Part shown: piece by piece, positions 31,777 to 40,356 of the stretch | Layout: each line of letters starts with the position of its first letter | Numbering within the stretch: the first letter of the stretch is position 1 | NCBI RefSeq assembly: GCF_019645855.1 | Contig: NZ_CP080999.1 | Span: 3,348,001-3,412,000 of the forward strand | Origin: Mycobacterium malmoense | GTDB lineage: Bacteria; Actinomycetota; Actinomycetes; Mycobacteriales; Mycobacteriaceae | Direction: 5' to 3' | DNA: 64,000 nucleotides | The notes under the pieces: model-generated | The model's database searches: none | Told to the model about the DNA's origin: nothing | The model's input: only the letters and a program-made list of their open reading frames with translations | Program-made: the position numbers and the translations under genes

Positions 31777-32097
31777 TCATACCAGGTTCCCGGCGCGGTC
31801 GGTGACGATGATCGGGGCCGTCGGAGACAGTTCGCGCACCGCGGCGATCCCGGGATCGTCGGCGGACGCCGCCACCAGGACGGCGGCCTCCAACCCGGTC
31901 GCCCCGCTGGACGCGGCCGCGGCCACCGCAGCCTGCAAACCGGTCAGCTTCAGCGTCGACAAGTCCACCGGCGCGGCCGCATACGTGCGGCCGTCGGCGT
32001 CCCGGACCGCGGCGCCGCTGCCGGCGTCGGCGCGGGCCATCGCGGCCCGCGCCAGCACCACCAGCTTGGCGTCCTCGGCGTCCAGCCGCTCAGCCAT
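31777..32097 (-). CDS. Cytidine deaminase-like protein without visible catalytic residues (Rv2365c-like)
   Basis: About 106 residues. ERLDAEDAKLVVLARAAMAR and GSGAAVRDADGRTYAAAPVD resemble the first half of a cytidine deaminase fold. The zinc-binding HAE and PCxxC motifs are absent, so deamination is unlikely. The start at 32097 has GGGGAGG 9 nt upstream and overlaps the CBS-protein gene by 8 bp; the frame can be extended to 32118. It sits between era and the CBS/HlyC gene, as in M. tuberculosis. It may be structural or regulatory; function unknown. Confidence 0.78.
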   Translation of the reverse strand: MAERLDAEDAKLVVLARAAMARADAGSGAAVRDADGRTYAAAPVDLSTLKLTGLQAAVAAAASSGATGLEAAVLVAASADDPGIAAVRELSPTAPIIVTDRAGNLV

Positions 32098-33394
32098 GAT
32101 GATCGGCCTCCCCACCATTGGACTCGGGGCCGGCCGGGCTCAACAAAACGGTGTTGATCCGTACCCGCCCCCGGTGATCCGGGCCGCCCTCCGCGCGCAG
32201 CCGCAAGCCATGCGACACCACCTCGGCGCCCGGCAGCGGAACCCGGCCCAATTCCAGACCCAGCAGACCGCCCACGGTATCGACGTCGAGATCGTCGTCG
32301 AACTCCACGCCGTACAGCTCACCGACGTCTTCGATCGGCAGCCGCGCCGACACCCGAAAACGTTTGTCGCCCAGGTCTTCTACCGGGGCCGTTTCCGCCT
32401 CGTCGTACTCGTCGGCGATCTCGCCGACGATTTCTTCGAGCACGTCTTCGATGCTGACCAGGCCGGCTATCGCCCCGTACTCGTCGACGAGCAGGGCCAT
32501 GTGGTTGCGGTCGCGCTGCATTTCCCGCAGCAGCGCGTCCAGCGGCTTGGAGTCCGGCACGAACACCGCCGGGCGCATCACCTGTGACACCTTGGTGTCG
32601 CGGCCGCCGTCGGGCGATAGGAACGTCTGCTGGACAAGGTCTTTCAGGTACACGACCCCGACGATGTCGTCGACGTTCTCGCCGATCACCGGGATGCGGG
32701 AATGGCCGCTGCGCACGGCCAGGTTCGTCGCCTGGCTGGCGAACTTGTCGCTTTCGATCCAGATCATCTCGGTGCGCGGCACCATCACCTCGCGGGCCGG
32801 GGTATCACCGAGCTCGAAGACCGACTGGATCATCCGGCGCTCGTCGGCGGCGACCACGCCGCGCTGCTGGGCCAGATCGACGACCTCGCGCAGTTCGATC
32901 TCGGAGGCGAACGGGCCGTTCCGCAGGCCCCGGCCCGGTGTGAGCGCGTTGCCCAGGACCACCAGCAACCGGCTGATCGGCATCAACAACCACGAAATAC
33001 CGCGCAGCGGAAGGGCCGTCGTCAACGAAATCGAATAGGCGTGCTGGCGGCCGAGGGTGCGCGGGCCCACGCCGATGACGACGAAGCTGGTCACCACCAT
33101 GATGGTCGCGGCGCCGAACAACGCCCAGTTCATGCCGAGGTTGTCGTAGAGGAACACCACCAGCAGTACGGTCGCGGTGATCTCGCAGATGATGCGCAGC
33201 AGCACGACCAGGTTGATGTAGCGGGGCCGCTCGGTCATCACCCGCAGCAGCGACACCGCGCCGGGCCGCTCGTCGCGCACCAGCTCCTGCACCCGGGCCA
33301 GCGACACCGTGCTGATGGCGGCGTCGATCGCCGCGAAAAGCCCGCCCAGAGCGATCAGGGCGATCGCGCCGAGCAGCTGAGACAGTCCGGTCAA
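32090..33394 (-). CDS. HlyC/CorC family membrane protein with CBS pair (Rv2366c-like)
   Basis: A 434-residue integral membrane protein. The N-terminal DUF21 region has several transmembrane helices (LLGAIALIALGGLFAAIDAA and later INLVVLLRIICEITATVLLV). A CBS pair follows (DTPAREVMVPRTEM, NHMALLVDEYGAIAGLVSIE), then a CorC_HlyC transporter-associated domain. Such proteins are linked to magnesium or divalent-cation efflux, though called hemolysins historically. A TTG start at 33394 overlaps the ybeY stop by 4 bp and gives the length known for Rv2366c; the annotated-looking longer frame would invade ybeY. Confidence 0.9.
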   Translation of the reverse strand: MTGLSQLLGAIALIALGGLFAAIDAAISTVSLARVQELVRDERPGAVSLLRVMTERPRYINLVVLLRIICEITATVLLVVFLYDNLGMNWALFGAATIMVVTSFVVIGVGPRTLGRQHAYSISLTTALPLRGISWLLMPISRLLVVLGNALTPGRGLRNGPFASEIELREVVDLAQQRGVVAADERRMIQSVFELGDTPAREVMVPRTEMIWIESDKFASQATNLAVRSGHSRIPVIGENVDDIVGVVYLKDLVQQTFLSPDGGRDTKVSQVMRPAVFVPDSKPLDALLREMQRDRNHMALLVDEYGAIAGLVSIEDVLEEIVGEIADEYDEAETAPVEDLGDKRFRVSARLPIEDVGELYGVEFDDDLDVDTVGGLLGLELGRVPLPGAEVVSHGLRLRAEGGPDHRGRVRINTVLLSPAGPESNGGEADHHG

Positions 33395-33924
33395 TGGTCG
33401 AAATACCTTGACTTGTCCAGCAACCGGCGGTCGCGTTCCTCCTGGCGGTCCTGGTGGTAGGCCTCGACCTGTTCGGCGACCCACTCTTCGAGCAGCCGGT
33501 CCTGCAGGGCGAACATCTCTTTTTCCTCGGCCGGCTCGCCGTGGTCGTAGCCGAGCAGATGCAGCACTCCGTGAATCGTCAACAGCGCCAACTCATGTCC
33601 GAGGCTGTGGCCGGCCGCGGCGGCCTGTTCCGCGGCGAATTCCGGGCACAGCACGATGTCGCCCAGCATCGACGGCCCCGGCTCGGGGGCGTCGGGCCGG
33701 CCGCCGGGCTCGAGCTCGTCCATCGGAAAGCTCATCACGTCGGTCGGCCCGGGCAGGTCCATCCAGCGCATGTGCAGGTCGGCCATGGCCGCGGTGTCCA
33801 GTAGCACCATCGACAGCTCGGCGGCCGGGTTGACGTCCATTCTGGCGATGACAAACCTTGCGACGCTGACCAATTCGGCCTCGGAGACGTCAACGCCCGA
33901 CTCGTTGGATACCTCAATGGTCAT
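33391..33924 (-). CDS. ybeY: Endoribonuclease / rRNA maturation factor YbeY
   Basis: A 177-residue zinc endoribonuclease of 16S rRNA 3'-end maturation and ribosome quality control. The UPF0054 signature HGVLHLLGYDH gives the three zinc His (H118, H122, H128). It lies 20 bp after phoH and overlaps the next gene. The phoH-ybeY-CBS-era order is widely conserved in bacteria. Confidence 0.96.
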   Translation of the reverse strand: MTIEVSNESGVDVSEAELVSVARFVIARMDVNPAAELSMVLLDTAAMADLHMRWMDLPGPTDVMSFPMDELEPGGRPDAPEPGPSMLGDIVLCPEFAAEQAAAAGHSLGHELALLTIHGVLHLLGYDHGEPAEEKEMFALQDRLLEEWVAEQVEAYHQDRQEERDRRLLDKSRYFDH

Positions 33925-33943
33925 AGCTTGCTCACCACGCCCA

Positions 33944-36079
33944 TCATCGGCGACCGCGGGAGCTCGCGGCCCGCCGAGCCGCCCGGTTCATCCCCGAGCC
34001 GGGCTCCTCGTACCTGGCGTAGGCGTCGACGATCTCCGAGACCAGCCGGTGGCGCACCACGTCCACGCTGGTCAGCTCCGCGATGTGGATGTCATCGACA
34101 CTCTCGAGGATGTCGATCGCCGAGCGCAGGCCGGATCTGGCGCCGCCGGGAAGGTCGATCTGGGTGATGTCGCCGGTGACAACGACTTTCGACCCGAAGC
34201 CCAGCCGGGTGAGGAACATCTTCATCTGCTCGGCGGTGGTGTTCTGCGCCTCGTCGAGGACGATGAACGCGGAATTCAACGTGTTGTGTGTCAGCAAAAA
34301 GTCTTCAGTGACATACAAAGAATCCGCTGCCGCGACCTGAACGCACACCGCTTCTTCGGTTCCGGCGGGCTCAATGCGGTCAACGAAACGCATCGGTCGG
34401 CCGCCGCCCACCTCGTCGTACTTCGCCGCCTTCCGGGCTAGCCGGAACGGCACTATCCCGTCAGGCAAACGGATGTCTAGGGCGTGGGCATCGGATCGGT
34501 GATGCACGTCGCGGCCGCGGGCAAGTCCCGGCTTGCGACCCACAGCCAGTCGGGTGCGCTGGTAGACAATACCGCCGAGCGACTGAACCAGGAACACCAC
34601 ATCATCACGGAGTCGATCGGATACCGTCACCAACTGGATGCGGCAAGTTCGCCCCTTCTGAGTGACCGGACCTCCATCGGAATCCAACAGACCCTGCAAC
34701 ACCGCCAACCGCACATCTGGCGAGTTGAACAGGTAATCCGCGGGGATGAACTTGGTGTTCGACCGTGTTCCCGCCAGACCGAGTCGACGCAAGGCACCCG
34801 TCACCGGGTTCTCTCGAGCGGTGACATGACCGAGACCGGCGGCGCGGTTCAGGATGTAGTCGACCTCCGTTTTGCGTCGTACTTCGATTCCGGGAATGAG
34901 CTCGCCCAGCGCACTGGCCAACTCGGGATCGGTCGTCGCGAAACTCGGCGTCGTCGCACATGTAAGACATCCGTTGCCCAGGAGCAGACCGAGCGCGTAC
35001 GGATCAATCGGCACTGGGCGCGCGGCGAAGGTCACCGGGGCGCTCAACGTCGGTAGTTCGTAGCGGTGAGAATGCGCCGCGCGAAGGTTGCCGATCATCT
35101 CCTTGGTCTGCAGCACGCGTGCGGGTTTGCCTCGCCGCCTGTCCGCTCGTGTGTACACCGACCACAAATGATCACCCGACGCGAGCGTCGAGGAACCGTC
35201 CTGAGTAAAAACCCGGTAGATCTCCTTGAAGCCCTGCGGATAGACACCCGAGACTTCCGTGGGACGCCCGTCCGACCCGATCACGAAATCCCCGACCCGT
35301 AATTCGCCGATCGGACGGAAACCGTTGGGCGTCAATACTTTAGTGAATACCGGCTGGGCCCTTCCCCGCATGTATGCCAGCGGCGCCACCTCGATGACCC
35401 CGGCCGACATCAGCTTCGGGATCAGCTCGGGATCCATCATGTCGTACAGCGCGTCGTACAGCGGGCGCAGGTAGGGGTCGATCTTCTCGCTCAGCGTGCC
35501 CGGCAAAAAGCCAAGGCGCTCACCGGCTTCCACCGCCGGGCGGGTCAAGATGATCCGGCTTACCTGCTTGGTCTGCAGCGCGTGGACGGCCTTGGCCATG
35601 GCCAGGTAGGTCTTTCCGGTGCCGGCCGGGCCGACGCCGAAGACGATCGTGTTGGCGTCGATGGCGTCGACGTAACGCTTCTGGTTCAGCGTCTTGGGCC
35701 GGATCGTGGTGCCACGGCGCGACAAGATGTCCAGGGTGAGCACCTCGGCCGGTGACTCGTTGCCGGTGCCGACCAGCATGGCGACGCTGTGACGGACCAC
35801 CTCCGGCGTCAACGGCTGGCCGCCGCCCACGATGGCGACCAGCTCGGAGATCACCCGCTCCGCGAGCGCGACGTCGGCCGGCTCACCGGAGAGGGTCACG
35901 GCGTTGCCGCGCACATGCAGGTCGGCGTTCAGGGTGCGTTCCAGCGCGCGCAGATTTTCGTCTGCCGAACCCAGTAGGCCCATGACGAGATCGGGCGGAA
36001 CGTCGATGCTGCTGCGAACCTGAGCGTTGGCCTGTTGGCCTCCGGCTGCATCAGCAGCGCTGGTTTCGCGGGGCGTCAC
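33944..36079 (-). CDS. phoH: PhoH-like ATPase interrupted by an intein
   Basis: A 711-residue precursor. The exteins (1-240 and 600-711) together make a ~352-residue PhoH ATPase, the usual size. An N-terminal KH-like region is followed by the Walker A GVGPAGTGKTYLAMAKAV. The Walker B is VLDEAQNTT just after the intein, and VVTGDITQIDLP lies further on. PhoH2-type proteins are RNA-linked ATPases, here cotranscribed with ybeY and era. The insertion lies between MRGR240 and T600 in the conserved MRGR-TLNSAF segment before Walker B, a site essential for activity, so splicing is needed for function. The ATG at 36079 gives MTPRETSAAD. Confidence 0.95.
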   Translation of the reverse strand: MTPRETSAADAAGGQQANAQVRSSIDVPPDLVMGLLGSADENLRALERTLNADLHVRGNAVTLSGEPADVALAERVISELVAIVGGGQPLTPEVVRHSVAMLVGTGNESPAEVLTLDILSRRGTTIRPKTLNQKRYVDAIDANTIVFGVGPAGTGKTYLAMAKAVHALQTKQVSRIILTRPAVEAGERLGFLPGTLSEKIDPYLRPLYDALYDMMDPELIPKLMSAGVIEVAPLAYMRGRAQPVFTKVLTPNGFRPIGELRVGDFVIGSDGRPTEVSGVYPQGFKEIYRVFTQDGSSTLASGDHLWSVYTRADRRRGKPARVLQTKEMIGNLRAAHSHRYELPTLSAPVTFAARPVPIDPYALGLLLGNGCLTCATTPSFATTDPELASALGELIPGIEVRRKTEVDYILNRAAGLGHVTARENPVTGALRRLGLAGTRSNTKFIPADYLFNSPDVRLAVLQGLLDSDGGPVTQKGRTCRIQLVTVSDRLRDDVVFLVQSLGGIVYQRTRLAVGRKPGLARGRDVHHRSDAHALDIRLPDGIVPFRLARKAAKYDEVGGGRPMRFVDRIEPAGTEEAVCVQVAAADSLYVTEDFLLTHNTLNSAFIVLDEAQNTTAEQMKMFLTRLGFGSKVVVTGDITQIDLPGGARSGLRSAIDILESVDDIHIAELTSVDVVRHRLVSEIVDAYARYEEPGSGMNRAARRAASSRGRR
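34283..35359 (-). other. PhoH intein with degenerate LAGLIDADG endonuclease (class 3 features)
   Basis: Intein residues 241-599 of the precursor (359 aa). It starts with Ala (AQPVFTKVLTPNGFRPIGEL), not Cys or Ser, and ends THN before Thr600. Trp306 follows the block B His (SGDHLW), Cys579 lies in block F (AVCVQV), and Thr is at +1. This Trp-Cys-Thr set is the signature of class 3 inteins, which lack an N-terminal nucleophile. An endonuclease insert has LAGLIDADG-like blocks at 363-371 (ALGLLLGNG) and 462-469 (LQGLLDSD). The first block has Asn369 where the catalytic Asp is expected, so nuclease activity is doubtful. GC content is lower than in the exteins. Confidence 0.85.
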
Positions 36080-36135
36080 GTGGTTTTCGATGCCTGCTTT
36101 CTCGGCTTGTCAGGGGTTTGCTCGGCCGCCTCAGT

Positions 36136-36693
36136 CTACGCCGGGGGCACGGGTTGGTCAGCTTTCAGCTGCGTATTCGACGGCTGGTCCTTGCCCAGCA
36201 CCTTGTGGGCCTGGGCGGCGCCGGTGACGGGCAGCGAGGTGCCGTCGAGCAGGCCGACCTGCACCAGCAGACAGGCCTGGTCCCAGTAGATCCGTTCGTA
36301 GGCGACCTTGGGCGTATCGGAGTCCACGTCGAACCCCATCACGACCACCACCGGCAGCTTGACGGCGCGCCCGGTGGGCGAGACGCCGGGAAGGAATGTC
36401 GGCATCGGTACGTCGTGCGTGAACGACATGATCATCTCGTCGACGACGCGGTCGGCGCCGACGGTGCGACAGACCGGGATGATCGCGGTGTCGGCGGGCC
36501 AGTGCCCGATGAAGTGCTCGCGGTAGAAGTCGGCCACCTCGTCCGCGCCGACGCCGCCCATCATCGTGGGCACGTGGTTGACGAAGGGGTGCGCGGTCAT
36601 CGTCGCCATGGTGGCGGCGACGTCCTTGGCGACGAACTCGTCGGCGACATGCTCGTCGAAGAGCGCGCTCAAATCGTGGGCAGCCTCGGCCAT
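36136..36693 (-). CDS. SnoaL/NTF2-like fold protein
   Basis: A 185-residue protein resembling SnoaL-like polyketide-cyclase/NTF2 proteins. DLSALFDEHVADEFVAKDVA and ATMTAHPFVNHVPTMMGG begin the fold, and FYREHFIGHWPADT and VDEMIMSFTHDVPMP continue it. It has no signal peptide. Such proteins bind small hydrophobic ligands or act as hydrolases or isomerases; the substrate is unknown. It lies between rsmE and phoH on the same strand, with a long inverted repeat upstream, so it may be separately transcribed. Confidence 0.75.
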   Translation of the reverse strand: MAEAAHDLSALFDEHVADEFVAKDVAATMATMTAHPFVNHVPTMMGGVGADEVADFYREHFIGHWPADTAIIPVCRTVGADRVVDEMIMSFTHDVPMPTFLPGVSPTGRAVKLPVVVVMGFDVDSDTPKVAYERIYWDQACLLVQVGLLDGTSLPVTGAAQAHKVLGKDQPSNTQLKADQPVPPA

Positions 36694-36711
36694 CAGCAGA
36701 AGATAACTCCG

Positions 36712-36768
36712 CGAGCCTGTAATCGTGCAGGGAAAGTTCGAGTGCGGGCCTGCAGATTTACAGGCTCG
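36712..36768. repeat. Long inverted repeat overlapping the rsmE stop codon
   Basis: CGAGCCTGTAA (36712-36722) is a perfect complement of TTACAGGCTCG (36758-36768). After a 3x3 internal loop, TGCAGG (36726-36731) pairs with CCTGCA (36749-36754). The loop is 17 nt. The right arm contains the TAA stop of rsmE. It could terminate rsmE transcription or be a mobile palindromic repeat. Confidence 0.7.
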
Positions 36769-37528
36769 ACGAATGTTCCCAGCGCGGGGTCAGCACGCCC
36801 AGCGCGCCCAAGGCCACCGCGGCGGCGGTCGACGTCCGCAGCACCTGCGGGCCGAGGCGGACCGCGACCGCGCCCGCCTCGGTCAACGCGGCGGCCTCCT
36901 CCGGCGCGATGCCGCCCTCGGGCCCGACCACCAGGAACACCGAATCCGCTTGGGCAACATGGCACTCCGCGAGCCGATCGGTCGCCGACTCGTGCAAGGC
37001 CAGCACCGCCGTCCCGGCCGCCACCTCGTCGCGGACCCGCTGGATCAGCGCCGCGGTGGATAGCACGGCCTCCACCGGCGGGATGTGCGCCCGGCGGGAT
37101 TGCCGGGCGGCCGAACGGGCGGCCGCACGCCACTTGCGCAGACCCTTGTCGACCCGGGCACCTTCCCAGGTGGCCACACAGCGGGCCGCCTGCCAGGCCA
37201 GGAACGCGTCGGCGCCGGCCTCGGTGGCCAATTCGATTGCCAACTCCGAACGTTCGGACTTGGGCAATGCCTGCACCACCGTGACCGCTGGGCGACCGGG
37301 CGCGACGCTCCACCGTCCCAGCACCCGCGCCTGCAGCCCGCCGCGCCCCGCATGCTCGACCCGGCAGCGGGCCAGCCCACCGGCGCCGTCGCCGAGCACC
37401 AGCTGTTCGCCGGGCCGGATGCGCCGCACGGTGGCGGCGTGGAAACCCTCGTCGCCGTCGACGACGGCCAGCGCGCCGGGATCGGGCAGTGCGTCAACGT
37501 AGAACAGCTTGGATATTCCAGCCACCAC
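36758..37528 (-). CDS. rsmE: 16S rRNA (uracil-1498-N3)-methyltransferase
   Basis: A 256-residue SPOUT methyltransferase. FLVVGPEGGIAPEEAA and RLGPQVLRTSTAAAVALGAL are the knot motifs that bind S-adenosylmethionine. The N-terminal PUA-like part is LFYVDALPDPGALAVVDGDE. It is the orthologue of Rv2372c and follows dnaJ2 by 18 bp, in the hrcA-dnaJ2-rsmE order conserved in many bacteria. Confidence 0.95.
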   Translation of the reverse strand: MVAGISKLFYVDALPDPGALAVVDGDEGFHAATVRRIRPGEQLVLGDGAGGLARCRVEHAGRGGLQARVLGRWSVAPGRPAVTVVQALPKSERSELAIELATEAGADAFLAWQAARCVATWEGARVDKGLRKWRAAARSAARQSRRAHIPPVEAVLSTAALIQRVRDEVAAGTAVLALHESATDRLAECHVAQADSVFLVVGPEGGIAPEEAAALTEAGAVAVRLGPQVLRTSTAAAVALGALGVLTPRWEHSSSL

Positions 37529-37546
37529 AGGCAGGGGCCCCTAAAA

Positions 37547-38695
37547 CTAGCGCCCGGTGAACGTCTCGCGCAGCCGGCTGAACAGGCCGCTGCCGGCGTG
37601 CGTCGAGCGGACCTCGGGCACGTCGCGGCTGCGGCGATTCTTCAGCTCGCGCAGCAGTTCGGTGTCGTGGTGGTCCAGCCGGGTGGGAACCACCACCTCG
37701 ACGTGGACGTGCAGGTCGCCCCGGACACCGGACCGCAGGTGCGGCATGCCGTGGCCGCGCAGCGTGATCACCGAGCCCGGCTGCGTGCCGGCCGGAATGG
37801 TGATCTCGCTCGTGCCGTCCAGGATGGCGTCGACGGTGACGGTGGCGCCCAGCGCCGCGTCGACCATCGGCACCGACACCGTGCAGTGCAGGTCGTCGCC
37901 CTCACGGACGAAGATGTCGTGGGCCTGCTCGTGGACCTCGACGTACAGGTCGCCGGCCGGGCCTCCCCCGGGCCCGACCTCGCCCTGGGCGGCGAGCCGG
38001 ACCCGCATGCCGTCGCCGACCCCGGCGGGGATCTTGACGCTGATCTCCCGGCGGGCCCGCACCCGGCCGTCGCCCATGCATTGGTGGCACGGGTCGGGGA
38101 TGACCACCCCGACACCGCGGCAGGTGGGACACGGCCGCGACGTCATCACCTGGCCCAGCAGCGAGCGCTGCACCGTCTGCACCTCCCCGCGGCCACCGCA
38201 GGTGTCACAGGGGATCGGCGCCGAGTCGCCGTTGGTGCCCTTGCCCTGGCACCGGTCGCACAACACCGCGGTGTCGACGGTGACCTGTTTGGTCACGCCG
38301 GTCGCGCACTCCTCGAGGTCCAGCCGCATCCGCAGCAGCGAATCCGAGCCCGGTCGCACCCGCCCGATCGGTCCGCGGGCGGCCGAACCAGCGCTGAAGC
38401 CGCCGCCGAAGAAGGCCTCGAACACGTCGCCCAAATTGCCGAAGCCGCCGAACCCGCCGCCCGCCGAGGCGGCCGCGTTTTCCAGGGGATCCCCGCCCAA
38501 GTCGACGATCCGGCGCTTCTCCGGATCGCTCAGCACCTCGTAGGCGACGCTGATCTCCTTGAACTTCGCCTGCGCGGCCTCGTCGGGATTGACGTCGGGA
38601 TGCAACTCGCGCGCGAGCTTGCGGTACGCGCGTTTGATGTCCGCATCGCTGGCGTTTCTGCCCACGCCGAGCAGCCCGTAATAATCGCGTGCCAC
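37547..38695 (-). CDS. dnaJ2: Chaperone protein DnaJ2
   Basis: A 382-residue type I J-protein, the same length as M. tuberculosis DnaJ2. The J domain (about 2-66) has the HPD motif in ELHPDVNPDE. A Gly/Phe-rich linker (GGGFGGFGNLGDVF) is followed by four CxxCxGxG zinc repeats (CDRCQGKG, CDTCGGRG, CPTCRGVG, CHQCMGDG) and the C-terminal substrate-binding domains. It stimulates the DnaK ATPase. The GTG at 38695 follows AGGAAAGG; a longer frame into hrcA is not supported. It is downstream of hrcA, which should control it. Confidence 0.97.
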   Translation of the reverse strand: MARDYYGLLGVGRNASDADIKRAYRKLARELHPDVNPDEAAQAKFKEISVAYEVLSDPEKRRIVDLGGDPLENAAASAGGGFGGFGNLGDVFEAFFGGGFSAGSAARGPIGRVRPGSDSLLRMRLDLEECATGVTKQVTVDTAVLCDRCQGKGTNGDSAPIPCDTCGGRGEVQTVQRSLLGQVMTSRPCPTCRGVGVVIPDPCHQCMGDGRVRARREISVKIPAGVGDGMRVRLAAQGEVGPGGGPAGDLYVEVHEQAHDIFVREGDDLHCTVSVPMVDAALGATVTVDAILDGTSEITIPAGTQPGSVITLRGHGMPHLRSGVRGDLHVHVEVVVPTRLDHHDTELLRELKNRRSRDVPEVRSTHAGSGLFSRLRETFTGR

Positions 38696-38750
38696 GCCTG
38701 ACCTTTCCTGTGCCGCGCCTAGAAAGCTTGGGCATTCTGGGGGTGCGCGG

Positions 38751-39794
38751 TCATCGGGCACCCAGAACTTCGCTGATGTATAGAGCAACCGCAGCGACGC
38801 TGGCCATAGTTCCCGGATAGTCCATCCGGGTGGGCCCCAGCACGCCCATACCGCCGTACACGGTATCCGAGGTGCCGTAGACGGTGGACACCATCGAGGT
38901 GCCCACCATCTGCTCGACGGCCGTCTCGTGACCGATGCGCACGGTCACCTTGCCGGCTTCCTGCTGGGCCGCCAGCAACCGCAGCACCACCACCTGCTCC
39001 TCGAGGGCCTCGAGGATGGACCGCAGCGAACCACCGAAATCCGCGGCGTTGCGGGTCAAATTGGCGGTGCCGCCCATCAGCAAGCGTTCCTCGCTGTGTT
39101 CGACCAGCGACTCCAGCAACACCGTCGCCGAGCGGCCGACGGCGTTGCTGAGGTTGTTGGACAGCCCACTCCGCCCGTCGAGCTCCCCGGCCAAGTCGGC
39201 GACCGCGGTCGACGCCGCGGCCAGCCTCTTGCCCACCAGCGCCTGGCCGAGCATCTCGCGCAACTGGGAAAGCTGGTGGTCGTCGATGACGTCGCCGAGC
39301 TCGACGATGCGCTGGTCCACCCGGCCGGAGTCGGTGATGACGACCATCAGCAGCCGGGCCGGCGTCAGCCCGATCACTTCCAGATGGCGAACGGTCGACG
39401 TCGACAGCGTCGGGTACTGCACCACAGCCACCTGGCGGGTCAGTTGCGCCAGCAGCCGCACCGCGCGCCGCAGCACGTCGTCGAGGTCGACGCCGGACTC
39501 CAGGAAGCTTTGAATCGCGCGCCGCTCGGCCGACGACAGCGGCTTGACGTCGTCGATCCGGTCGACGAACTCGCGGTAGCCCTTTTCGGTGGGCACCCGC
39601 CCGGAGCTGGTGTGCGGCTGGGTGATGTAGCCCTCGGCCTCCAGCACCGCCATGTCGTTGCGGATGGTGGCCGACGACACGCCCAGGTTGTGGCGCTCGA
39701 CCAAGGACTTCGAGCCGATCGGTTCCTTGGTGGCGACGAAGTCGGCGACGATGGCGCGCAGCACCTCGAAGCGGCGCTCGTCGGCACTTCCCAT
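38751..39794 (-). CDS. hrcA: Heat-inducible transcription repressor HrcA
   Basis: A 347-residue repressor. The N-terminal winged helix (RRFEVLRAIVADFVATKEPI, then VSSATIRNDMAVLEAEGYI) precedes GAF-like and dimerisation domains. In actinobacteria HrcA represses GroE-type genes through CIRCE elements. I found no CIRCE in this window, so its own control is unclear. It is first gene of the hrcA-dnaJ2-rsmE operon. Confidence 0.96.
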   Translation of the reverse strand: MGSADERRFEVLRAIVADFVATKEPIGSKSLVERHNLGVSSATIRNDMAVLEAEGYITQPHTSSGRVPTEKGYREFVDRIDDVKPLSSAERRAIQSFLESGVDLDDVLRRAVRLLAQLTRQVAVVQYPTLSTSTVRHLEVIGLTPARLLMVVITDSGRVDQRIVELGDVIDDHQLSQLREMLGQALVGKRLAAASTAVADLAGELDGRSGLSNNLSNAVGRSATVLLESLVEHSEERLLMGGTANLTRNAADFGGSLRSILEALEEQVVVLRLLAAQQEAGKVTVRIGHETAVEQMVGTSMVSTVYGTSDTVYGGMGVLGPTRMDYPGTMASVAAVALYISEVLGAR

Positions 39795-39948
39795 CGGCTC
39801 CCACCTCCTTGATCGCGTCCATTTTACGGTCTCAAGAGCCGCTAACTGTCCTTAGCGGGTGTCTGGCGGCGACCGCCGGTGAGTTGCGGACTAGCGTGTC
39901 CGGCATGTGTTGGCCGGGCCCGGGCGACGCTTCAGGGAAGAGCCGCCG

Positions 39949-40263
39949 ATGATCTTCAAGGGCGTGCGCGAAGGCAAGCCGTACCCCGAGCATGGGCTGT
40001 CCTACAAGGACTGGTCCCAGATACCGCCGCAGCAGATCCGGCTCGACGAATTGGTGACCACGACGACCGTGCTCGCGCTGGACCGGCTGCTGTCGGAGGA
40101 CTCCACCTTCTACGGCGACCTTTTCCCGCACGCGGTCAAGTGGAAGGGCATCACCTATCTCGAGGACGGCCTGCACCGGGCGGTGCGGGCCGCGCTGCGG
40201 AATCGCACCGTGCTGCACGCCCGGGTGTTCGACATGGACGTGCCGCTGGGCCGGCCGACGTAG
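39949..40263 (+). CDS. Conserved mycobacterial protein (Rv2375-like)
   Basis: A 104-residue cytosolic protein of unknown function. MIFKGVREGKPYPEHGLSYK begins it. QIRLDELVTTTTVLALDRLL and GLHRAVRAALRNRTVLHARV are the conserved parts, recalling a ParB/Sulfiredoxin-like helical pattern without catalytic residues. The ATG at 39949 is chosen for similarity to Rv2375 and the AGGGAAG upstream. It is divergent from hrcA and is followed by the decarboxylase/sigma pair. Confidence 0.82.
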   Translation: MIFKGVREGKPYPEHGLSYKDWSQIPPQQIRLDELVTTTTVLALDRLLSEDSTFYGDLFPHAVKWKGITYLEDGLHRAVRAALRNRTVLHARVFDMDVPLGRPT

Positions 40264-40356
40264 CGCGATCGCTCCTGAACGCCCGGTCACGTTTGCGCGT
40301 CGCCGGGTGTCGACGTAGTGAGGACCGTCAAAGCACCGTTCAGGAGGTTTAAGGCC

